Source of the DNA: Caldifarciminota bacterium
Lineage (GTDB): Bacteria; Hydrothermota; Tepidihabitantia; Tepidihabitantales; Tepidihabitantaceae
Assembly (NCBI GenBank): GCA_026397595.1
Contig: JAPLUO010000240.1
Coordinates: forward strand, 1-32,960
Length of the DNA stretch: 32,960 bases
Direction: 5' to 3'
Positions 27,065 through 32,960 of this stretch are shown here, piece after piece. The notes under the pieces were generated by a model. That model was not told where the DNA came from. It worked only from the letters and a program-made list of their open reading frames with translations, and did not search any database. Each line of letters starts with the position of its first letter. Position 1 is the first letter of the stretch. The translations under genes and the position numbers were made by a program.

Positions 27065-27336
27065 AACTCCTCCTTGGACGTTGTAAGTTCTGGCTTGACA
27101 CCACAGCCCGCCCCGGGCCTCATTGACCCTCGGCGGACGGCCACACAACTGCAGCGGCGACGTCAGCACCGAACAGCTTTGGCACGTATGAAACACCGTC
27201 TAACTCCTGCAAATGAATAACCTTCCACTGTTTTAGACCCAAACGGACCGGCTTGGATTCGCCCAGCCGATACGGCAGCGGCGGACCAACCGTCACAAAC
27301 TGGTCTAATGGCCTGATTTGCCGAGACTTAAGTTAG

Positions 27337-27410
27337 TGGGCGATATCTGAATTGAACAGATGGCCTCCTCCGTGTAAGAGAGGCGCTCTAGCCGACTGAG
27401 CTAATCGCCC
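27337..27410 (-). tRNA. tRNA-Val (anticodon TAC)
   Basis: The 74-nt minus-strand sequence folds as a cloverleaf. The acceptor GGGCGAT/ATCGCCC is perfect. The D arm is GCTC-AGTCGGCTA-GAGC, the anticodon stem CCTCT/GGAGG has the loop CTTACAC giving anticodon TAC, and the T arm is ATCTG-TTCAATT-CAGAT. The discriminator base is A and the 3' CCA is not encoded (ACTA follows). A consensus promoter precedes it. Confidence 0.95.
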
Positions 27411-27420
27411 TAGGAGCAAT

Positions 27421-27448
27421 ATTATAGGCAGCAGGCAGCGGCTGTCAA
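27421..27448 (-). promoter_or_regulatory. Full-consensus sigma-70 promoter of tRNA-Val
   Basis: On the minus strand TTGACA (27448-27443), a 16-base spacer and TATAAT (27426-27421) match the consensus exactly. The -10 ends 10 bases before the tRNA 5' end, so the primary transcript has almost no leader. With no terminator seen after the tRNA, it may also drive groES-groEL. Confidence 0.85.
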
Positions 27449-27585
27449 ATCGGCAAGCGCCGTCGAATGGAACCACAGCGCGCGTAGGACGCGCAAGTCA
27501 GAAGTCGAAAGGCAAGTGTCAAAAGTCAAAGCGCCCGACCGACTGTCGTTCCGCTCGTTTCTACGGCGGCGGAGCCGCACGTAGC

Positions 27586-27674
27586 GAGGAATCTCGACCC
27601 TTCGGCAAGCTTGGGCAAGCTCTGCCCCGCCGACAGAAGAGATTCCTCGTCGCTCCGCTCCTCGGAATGACATC
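27586..27674. repeat. Inverted-repeat element GAGGAATCTC...GAGATTCCTC...GGAATGACATC
   Basis: Ten-base arms are perfectly inverted around a 43-base centre. The right side continues GTCGCTCCGCTCCTCGGAATG. The related ATGTCATTCCGACCGGAGCG...GAGGAATCTCTC at 28796-28838 is the same element in the other orientation. Such elements are dispersed in many environmental genomes. Confidence 0.7.
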
Positions 27675-27816
27675 TTCGCGAAGCCGACGATCCTGCACGC
27701 TTGTAGTACAGATGCACACGTATGAACACGGATTCGAGTCCTGCCAGAACCCCAGAACCCTTGAACCCCCGAACCCATCTTTCTTGGCCACTGGAACTGG
27801 ACCACTCGCCTTGACT

Positions 27817-28068
27817 CGCAAGTCGCGGTCGAAACCGCAGCGGAAGTCCCTCTGCAAATCGCGCCGCAAGTCAGCACGCAAGTCGAATTGCGAATCGGCT
27901 AGGAAATCGGATTGGCAGTCCCCGCGAGAATCTGACCGCAAGTCACCTTCCGACAGGGCCCGGCTGTCGCGGGGCAAACCGGCCGCAGAATCGCCGAGAA
28001 GACCCATCCGCCAACCCCAGTCAGAGTCTCCCCGGAAATCGCCCCGGGAACCGTTCCGGGCACGGTTC
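27817..28068. repeat. Second 12-bp-period tandem array, about 21 degenerate units
   Basis: Units such as CGCAAGTCGCGG, TGCAAATCGCGC, CGCAAGTCAGCA, CGCAAGTCGAAT and AGGAAATCGGAT run in one phase. The conserved core is (G)CAARTC at positions 2-8 of each unit and the other bases vary; the last units are decayed. Translation on the plus strand gives RKSx-type tetrapeptides and on the minus strand DLRxD-type ones. No start or SD supports expression. Period and unit count are close to those of the array at 9252-9515 although the core differs. Confidence 0.85.
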
Positions 28069-28169
28069 CCTATCCGGTTCGCGGGGCGTCGATTCCAGCC
28101 TGTTTCCTGCGGACCGTTTCGCTAACGTGCGAATCTACAAAGAGATACGCAAAGGCCCCGAAATGAGAT

Positions 28170-28337
28170 GAAGATTCTTTGGTAAATCGGCCGTTCTGGT
28201 GCGTATAACTACATGAAGGCCTGCGCCCGCGTGGCGCGGCTGGGCCGGAAGGCGAAGATTCTTGAGCAAATCGAGCCTCGGCGGACATATAACTATATGA
28301 AGGCCCATGCACGCATGGCGCGGCTGGGCCTGAAGGG
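28170..28337 (+). repeat. 84-bp tandem duplication
   Basis: Copy 1 is 28170-28253 and copy 2 is 28254-28337. Both begin GAAGATTCTT, then have TATAACTA(C/T)ATGAAGGCC and end TGGCGCGGCTGGGCC plus about eight bases. The TATAAC...GGGCC half is much better conserved than the first half. Copy 2 holds a CATGCACGCATG palindrome and GGCCCA/TGGGCC arms, so each unit may form an RNA hairpin. The unit length equals seven 12-bp periods. Confidence 0.85.
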
Positions 28338-28360
28338 CCGACAAACAGAAAGGAAGAGAC

Positions 28361-28732
28361 ATGACCGACCCGAATCAACGGTTGACTGCATGGCAGATAA
28401 AGACCGACACCGGCAGGATGAAGGCGACGCTCGACTCCCTGCGGCCGGAGATGCTCGAACACTACAAGGCGGCGGTGGCAAGCCTCTGCGAAATGGAAAC
28501 GAAGGCGCGACAGACGCTCAATGCTGCAGGTGTGCATACCATCTTGTACGTGCCCTACCTCAGCTATGCGCGGCAGCTCTACAAGCTCTCGCGCCAGCAG
28601 GGCATCTCGGGCGAGAGCTTCGTCCTTGTGGCCAAGGTCCTGCTCGACAAATGGGCCGCCCGCGGCCTAAACCCGGCCGTGCTCGCCGCAATCCGCACGC
28701 AAGTCTTCGATGTCGTCGCTCCCGCGCCATAG
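28361..28732 (+). CDS. Small protein of unknown function
   Basis: This 123-residue protein matches no family I recognise. It starts MTDPNQRLTAWQIKTDTGRM and has a helical middle (PEMLEHYKAAVASLCEMETKAR). It ends in NPAVLAAIRTQVFDVVAPAP. There is no signal peptide or membrane segment. An AAAGGAAGAG SD lies 3-7 bases before the ATG, and codon use is like its neighbours. The 84-bp tandem duplication lies immediately upstream. A decayed copy of its last 19 codons is present at 28888-28948, so this gene family has been duplicated locally. A DNA-binding or toxin/antitoxin-like role would be a guess. Confidence 0.65.
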   Translation: MTDPNQRLTAWQIKTDTGRMKATLDSLRPEMLEHYKAAVASLCEMETKARQTLNAAGVHTILYVPYLSYARQLYKLSRQQGISGESFVLVAKVLLDKWAARGLNPAVLAAIRTQVFDVVAPAP

Positions 28733-28887
28733 GGCGCGCCGGCGACACCGCGAAGCCGGAGTGAAACCGCCAAGACGCCAAGAACGCCAAGATGGATGTC
28801 ATTCCGACCGGAGCGAAGCGGAGTGGAGGAATCTCTCAGTCCTGCGTCGCGGGCTAGACTGCTAACTGCTAGCTCGGGCGTCCTGCG
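28733..28887. repeat. Word-like repeats and GGAATGACAT-type element
   Basis: Bases 28765-28792 read CCGCCAAGACGCCAAGAACG, matching in complement the phrase at 555-590. Bases 28796-28838 carry the CATTCCGACCGGAGCGAAGC...GGAATCTCTC element in inverse orientation to 27586-27674. Confidence 0.6.
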
Positions 28888-28948
28888 CCCGCCGTGCTTG
28901 CGGCAATCCGAACCCAAGTCTTCGACGCCTCCGCGCCGACGCCATAGT
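28888..28948 (+). pseudogene. Decayed C-terminal duplicate of the 28361-28732 gene
   Basis: CCGTGCTTGCGGCAATCCG then AACCCAAGTCTTCGACGC aligns with 28677-28732. It translates to AVLAAIRTQVFDASAPTP followed by TAG, against AVLAAIRTQVFDVVAPAP in the intact gene. Nothing upstream matches the rest of the protein. Confidence 0.7.
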
Positions 28949-29092
28949 ATTACTCTGTCATGTATTGGTGCTATGAGGGAGAAGGTATTGCACGCGATGC
29001 AACCGTGGCTGGTGCGGTTAGTAGGACGCTGCCCCTGCTGCAAGACACGATTTCCCCGACCACCCATTGACTCCACATAACACAGCCCCGAC

Positions 29093-29263
29093 GTGCTGCG
29101 CGGGAAACCACGAATCAAGGGAACGCGGATCCCCGTGAGCCTGATTCTTGGCTACCTCGCGGCAGGCAGGACTGTTGAGGATATCAGGCACGAGTTCCCG
29201 GACCTCACGCGTGAACGGATTGCCTCCTGCCTGAGCCACGCGCGTCCGACCCAGCCTGCTTGA
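29093..29263 (+). pseudogene. Truncated DUF433-family (VapB-like antitoxin) gene
   Basis: The frame reads VLRGKPRIKGTRIPVSLIL, then GYLAAGRTVEDIRHEFPDL and TRERIASCLSHAR, which is the core of DUF433, a winged-helix domain usually found as the antitoxin beside a DUF5615 PIN-like toxin. An in-frame TAA lies at 29078-29080, so the usual N-terminal strand is missing and only HSPD precedes the GTG at 29093. There is no SD and no toxin gene follows. It is probably a remnant of a toxin-antitoxin pair, although a 56-residue product from GTG is possible. Confidence 0.65.
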
Positions 29264-29492
29264 CCGGGCCCGTCCACTACAACCTGCGATCTGCCAACTG
29301 CAAACTCGCGCCCAACGGCCGCGCCCGCCATTTTGCACTTTGACGTTTGCATTTTGACCTTTGACTTGGCGGCTGCGCCGCCCTCGCCCTCGCTTCGGCA
29401 CCTGCACCAGCAAAACCTCCAGCCGCTTCTCCAGCCCATTCGCCAGCGCCCCAATATCCTACGTCTCACAGACCGACCCGCACGGCCGCTCC
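29264..29492. other. Intergenic stretch with word-like repeats
   Basis: No gene is seen. Bases 29283-29310 read CTGCGATCTGCCAACTGCAAACTCG. Bases 29330-29372 read TTTTGCACTTTGACGTTTGC and TTTTGACCTTTGAC, a relative of the repeats at 1470-1495 and 27500-27530 in the opposite orientation. Confidence 0.55.
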
Positions 29493-29520
29493 TTGACTCC
29501 GGCCCGCTGGCCGATAAGCT
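29493..29520 (+). promoter_or_regulatory. Promoter of the restriction-modification gene
   Basis: TTGACT (29493-29498), a 16-base spacer and TAAGCT (29515-29520) end 8 bases before the ATG at 29529. There is no SD. The 36-base distance from -35 to ATG matches the other leaderless-type starts in the window. Confidence 0.5.
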
Positions 29521-29528
29521 GACGGGCG

Positions 29529-32500
29529 ATGCTGAAGGTGCTGGCCGCGGTCGAAGCCTATCTGACCGCCCTGCGTGACATCCGCGCCACCGGTTCGGCT
29601 CAACCGGAGACATCGCTCTATCCTGCGCTGAGAGACCTGCTCAACGATGTGGCCAAGGCGTCCGGGCTGAAGCAGCTCTGCATCATGCAGATGGCGAACC
29701 AAGGCGCCGGCTTTCCAGACGGCGGCATCTTCAGTCCCAGCCAGTACCGCCGACGGGATGAGAGCGAGCCGCTCTTGGGCCAAGTGCCGGAACACGGCGT
29801 CATTGAGGCAAAGAAGGTTGCGGACGATGCCTGGCTGACGGCAGACACGCGGCAGGTATCGCGATACTGGGACCGCTACCGCATGGTGCTCGTCACTAAC
29901 TTTCGCGACTTCCTGCTTCTCGGCGAGGACGCCAACGGCCAGCCTGCCAAACTGGAGTCATTCCGTTTCGCCGAATCCGCGGCCACATTCTGGCAACAAG
30001 GACAGCACCCGCGCAAGCTGGCACAGGAAAAGGGCGAGCAGTTCACCGAGTTTCTGCTCTACGCCATGCTCAACCGCGCCAAGCTCGCTGACCCGGCCGA
30101 CGTAGCACAGGCCCTCGCACACTACGCCCGCGATGCCCGCTTCCGCGTCGAGCACAAAGACGCGCCCGGCTTGCTGCCGTTCAGGACCGCGCTGGAGGAA
30201 GCGCTCGGGCTTAAGTTCGAAGGCGAGAAGGGCGACCACTTCTTCCGCGCCACGCTGGTGCAGACGCTCTTCTACGGCATCTTCTCGGCCTGGGTCCTCT
30301 GGCACCGCGAGAAACCGGGCCGGACCGACGAGTTCGATTGGAAGAACGCGGCCTACTACCTACGCCTGCCGATGCTCGCGGCGCTGTTTGAGCAAGTCTC
30401 GACGGCCAGCAAGCTACGCGAACTCGAACTCATCGAAGTCCTCGACCGTGCGGGCGCGGTGCTCAACCGAGTCGTCCGGGCGGATTTCTTCTCCAAGTTT
30501 GATGAAGGTCTGGCGGTACTCTACTTCTACGAGCCGTTCCTCAAGGCCTATGACCCGGATCTGCGCAAGGCACTTGGAGTCTGGTTTACACCACCTGAAA
30601 TCGTGAAATACATGGTTGCTCGCGTTGACCACGCCCTGCGCACTGAACTCGGCATTGAGGACGGCTTGGCCGATGAGAGGGTCTACGTGCTTGACCCGGC
30701 CTGCGGCACCGGCGCGTACCTCGTGGAGGTCGTAGACCGCATCGCTCAGAACGTCCGGCAGAACAAAGGCGAAGGTCTGATTGCCTCCGAGGTCAAACGA
30801 GCGTTGAAGGAACGGGTCTTCGGGTTCGAGATACTGCCCGCGCCATTCGTCGTCAGCCATCTTCAACTCGGCCTCGCGCTCAAGCGCCACGGCGCGACCT
30901 TTGGCCCGAGAGAACGTGCGGGCGTCTACCTCACGAACGCCCTCACCGGATGGGAGCCGCCGGACGGCGCGGCCAAAGAGCGAATCCACCAGATGGATGC
31001 CTTCCCCGAGCTCAAGGCCGAGCGCGACGCTGCCTACGATGTCAAACGCGAAAAGCCCATCCTCGTCGTTCTCGGCAACCCGCCTTACAATGCTTTTGCC
31101 GGCGCTAGCCCCGAAGAAGAACACGGCATGGTCGATGCCTATAAAGAAGGTCTGGTCAAGGAATGGGGCATCAAGAAGTTCAACCTCGACGATCTCTATG
31201 TCCGCTTCTTCCGGCTCGCCGAGCACCGCATCGGTGACATGACCGGTCGCGGCGTAGTCTGCTACATATCGAACCACTCCTGGGTTAGCGACCCATCGTT
31301 TGTCATCCTTCGTAGGCGACTGCTCGCAGGGTTTGACAATTTCTGGATAGAGAACACGCACGGCAACCGCAAGATATCCGAGTACGCGCCTGACGGTCGG
31401 ACGAGCGAGACCGTCTTCGCTATTCCGGGATTCTCGGCCGGTATCCAGCAAGGCGTGGCCATTTCGCTTTGGGTCAAGAACGGCGACAATTCGAATCCCG
31501 ACGCCCATGTTCGGTTCCGCGATGATATAGACGACGCCAAAGCTACGGACCGCCGCGCCCACCTCGTGGCAACGCTCAGCGAGCCCGACTTCGACTCTCA
31601 CTACTCCCTCGCCAACCCGGGCCCGGCCAACCGGTACTCCTTCAGACCATCGCGAGTCAGCCGGGACTATGAGTCCTGGCCTCTTGTCGTATCACTTAGC
31701 GATGCCGCGCAGTATCAAGGTCTTTCTGAAGATCGCAGGAAGGCTCTCATTGGCTGCGACCGGCGTGCGCTTGAGGAGCGGATGAGGCTGTATCACAGCA
31801 GGGATACCAGATGGACGGAGCTCAAAGACGCTGGCGGCCCGCTTACTAGCTCATATGTAGACTTCCCCGCCGAGGAAGTCAGGGCCAACGTCCTTGCACT
31901 ATCCGACTACGATCCAGATAACCTCCTTCGGTATTGGCTCAGGCCATTTGACACCCAGTACTGCTATTACTCTGCGGTTCGTCCGCTGTGGCGGAGACAC
32001 AGACCTGGATTCCACGCTCAGTTGGCGGTCACAGACCAGTTCATTACCACACGGTTCAAACAGGCACAGTCGCCGGAAGGTGCGCCTCTGGGCTATGTTC
32101 GCGGGTTGTGCGACTACCACTACCTGACTCCGAATGTCACAGCTTTCCCGGTTGTCGCACTGGAGGTTGGCCAAGCAGATTACCGCAAAGCGCACCCTGG
32201 ACAGCTTACATCGCTGGAGTCCAGTTGCCCCCGAGCGAATCTGTCTGACGCGGCCCGTGTCTACCTGAAGTCTCTCGGTGTCCCTGTTCTCAACTGCGAG
32301 GCCGACGCATCCGGACTTGTATGGATGCACGTCCTGGCGATGGGCTACTCACGGGCGTACATTGAGGAGAACGCTGACGGCATGAGCCAAGACTGGCCGA
32401 GGATCCCGCTGCCGGACAAGCGAGTACTGCTGGAGGCGTCGGCGGCGCTTGGGCGAGAGGTTGCGTCCCTGCTCGACACCGAGAGCGAACTGCGCGGCGT

Positions 32501-32960
32501 GACGACCGGACGCATCAGGCCCGAGCTGGCCGCGATAGCGCGGCCATCGAAGGACGGCGGCGGGTCGCTTGACCCGGACGCGGACTTCGCGGTAACGGTA
32601 GGCTGGGGCCATGCGGGCAAGGAAGGCGTGACAATGCCGGGCAAGGGTGATGCCCGTGAGCGCGACTACCTGCCGGACGAGAAGAAGGCCATTGTTGAGG
32701 CTGCAGAGAGGGTGGGCCTGAGCCAGAAGGAAGCGTTCGCGCGGCTGGGCAAGACCACGTTCGACATCTACCTGAACGGCGCAGCTTTCTGGAAGAACGT
32801 CCCCAAAGGCGTGTGGGAGTACTACATCGGCGGGTATCAGGTCGTGAAGAAGTGGCTGTCGTACCGCGAGGAGAAGCTGCTTGGCCGACCGCTCAAGTCC
32901 GATGAGGTCGAGCACGTAATGAACACCTGCCGCCGCCTCGCGGCAATACTGTTGCTTCAG
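29529..32960 (+). CDS. Type ISP-like restriction-modification enzyme (nuclease-adenine methyltransferase), runs off window
   Basis: The frame is open for 1144 codons to the window end. Residues 1-130 form a PD-(D/E)xK-type nuclease: FPDGG (62-66) and VIEAKK (91-96, Glu93/Lys95), then SRYWDRYRMVLVTNFRDFLLLGED. The N6-adenine methyltransferase core follows: DPACGTGAYL (389-398, motif I, SAM binding) and NPPY (517-520, motif IV). The remaining part (YWLRPFDTQYCYY, ATDQFITTRF-like, and SGLVWMHVLAMGYSRAYIEEN) matches the C-terminal target-recognition region of type ISP enzymes. No SF2 helicase motifs lie between nuclease and methylase, unlike LlaBIII-type type ISP enzymes. An in-frame TGA sits six bases upstream, so ATG 29529 is the first start. 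It should both methylate and cut DNA at one recognition sequence. Confidence 0.9.
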   Translation, partial: MLKVLAAVEAYLTALRDIRATGSAQPETSLYPALRDLLNDVAKASGLKQLCIMQMANQGAGFPDGGIFSPSQYRRRDESEPLLGQVPEHGVIEAKKVADDAWLTADTRQVSRYWDRYRMVLVTNFRDFLLLGEDANGQPAKLESFRFAESAATFWQQGQHPRKLAQEKGEQFTEFLLYAMLNRAKLADPADVAQALAHYARDARFRVEHKDAPGLLPFRTALEEALGLKFEGEKGDHFFRATLVQTLFYGIFSAWVLWHREKPGRTDEFDWKNAAYYLRLPMLAALFEQVSTASKLRELELIEVLDRAGAVLNRVVRADFFSKFDEGLAVLYFYEPFLKAYDPDLRKALGVWFTPPEIVKYMVARVDHALRTELGIEDGLADERVYVLDPACGTGAYLVEVVDRIAQNVRQNKGEGLIASEVKRALKERVFGFEILPAPFVVSHLQLGLALKRHGATFGPRERAGVYLTNALTGWEPPDGAAKERIHQMDAFPELKAERDAAYDVKREKPILVVLGNPPYNAFAGASPEEEHGMVDAYKEGLVKEWGIKKFNLDDLYVRFFRLAEHRIGDMTGRGVVCYISNHSWVSDPSFVILRRRLLAGFDNFWIENTHGNRKISEYAPDGRTSETVFAIPGFSAGIQQGVAISLWVKNGDNSNPDAHVRFRDDIDDAKATDRRAHLVATLSEPDFDSHYSLANPGPANRYSFRPSRVSRDYESWPLVVSLSDAAQYQGLSEDRRKALIGCDRRALEERMRLYHSRDTRWTELKDAGGPLTSSYVDFPAEEVRANVLALSDYDPDNLLRYWLRPFDTQYCYYSAVRPLWRRHRPGFHAQLAVTDQFITTRFKQAQSPEGAPLGYVRGLCDYHYLTPNVTAFPVVALEVGQADYRKAHPGQLTSLESSCPRANLSDAARVYLKSLGVPVLNCEADASGLVWMHVLAMGYSRAYIEENADGMSQDWPRIPLPDKRVLLEASAALGREVASLLDTESELRGVTTGRIRPELAAIARPSKDGGGSLDPDADFAVTVGWGHAGKEGVTMPGKGDARERDYLPDEKKAIVEAAERVGLSQKEAFARLGKTTFDIYLNGAAFWKNVPKGVWEYYIGGYQVVKKWLSYREEKLLGRPLKSDEVEHVMNTCRRLAAILLLQ

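Larger units (their letters stand above)
27449..28169. other. Repeat-rich intergenic tract
   Basis: I see no gene here. Bases 27480-27533 repeat the GCGCAAGTCAGAAG...GTCAAAAGTC phrase. Bases 27586-27595 and 27639-27648 are a 10-base inverted repeat (GAGGAATCTC/GAGATTCCTC) within a RNA-like hairpin element ending CCTCGGAATGACATC, whose relative is at 28793-28838. Bases 27749-27775 are GAACCC repeats. Bases 27817-28068 are the second 12-bp array. Confidence 0.6.

Noticed and set aside
27065-27196. N-terminal extension of GroES
   Set aside because: The true family start MKIRPLQDR has a strong SD; the extension is unrelated Cys-rich sequence.
27065-27336. CIRCE operator for groESL
   Set aside because: No TTAGCACTC-N9-GAGTGCTAA or close variant was found.
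28070-28537. 155-codon minus-strand frame over the 84-bp repeat
   Set aside because: Its repeats reflect the DNA duplication; there is no SD, and it runs against the better-supported 28361 gene.
30414-31601. 395-codon minus-strand frame
   Set aside because: Antisense to the methylase with its DPACGTG and NPPY motifs.

Overview
The window is a GC-rich bacterial chromosome segment. It holds a complete stand-alone 16S rRNA gene, housekeeping operons and two separate anti-phage/restriction loci. A PorV/UPF0164-type outer-membrane protein, MsrB and 3D-domain lipoproteins and consensus sigma-70 promoters point to a diderm bacterium. Together with intergenes packed with short word-like near-repeats, this suggests an uncultured lineage of the candidate division WOR-3 (Stahlbacteria) kind. 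That placement is inference from gene style, not from an alignment; the 16S gene at 22740-24279 would settle it.

Layout. 1-470: 5' part of an IS110-family transposase (minus) whose upstream region folds into a long hairpin covering its ribosome-binding site. 676-1296: lipoprotein MsrB. 1703-8526: tightly overlapping minus-strand operon of GIY-YIG-like protein, DUF6361-like protein, PLD nuclease and SNF2-like helicase, a probable defence system. 8527-9620: gene-poor tract with an orphan promoter and a 22-unit 12-bp tandem array. 9621-13299: class III sirtuin, nitroreductase, and a TMTC-like membrane protein with TPRs. 13293-16485: NAD synthetase, polysaccharide deacetylase and a 3D-domain lipoprotein, with overlapping convergent 3' ends. 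16741-19679: yebC-ruvC-ruvA-ruvB operon. 19878-22557: PorV-like protein, YhaM-like exoribonuclease, rsmG. 22651-24416: autonomous 16S unit with its own promoter, processing stem and terminator and no 23S. 24778-27410: tRNA-Val, groES, groEL and an FmdB zinc ribbon on the minus strand. 27411-29263: repeat-rich tract with a second 12-bp array, an 84-bp tandem duplication, a small unknown gene and gene remnants. 29529 to the window end: a single-chain nuclease-methyltransferase of the type ISP restriction-modification family, running off the window.

Two general themes stand out. First, several first-in-operon genes have a TTGACA-like -35 only 34-38 nt before the start codon and no Shine-Dalgarno sequence, which predicts leaderless mRNAs; operon-internal genes have clear SD sequences and 1-8 base overlaps. 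Second, low-complexity repeats fill the intergenes and sometimes enter reading frames (sirtuin N-terminus, RuvC C-terminus, TMTC-like C-terminus).
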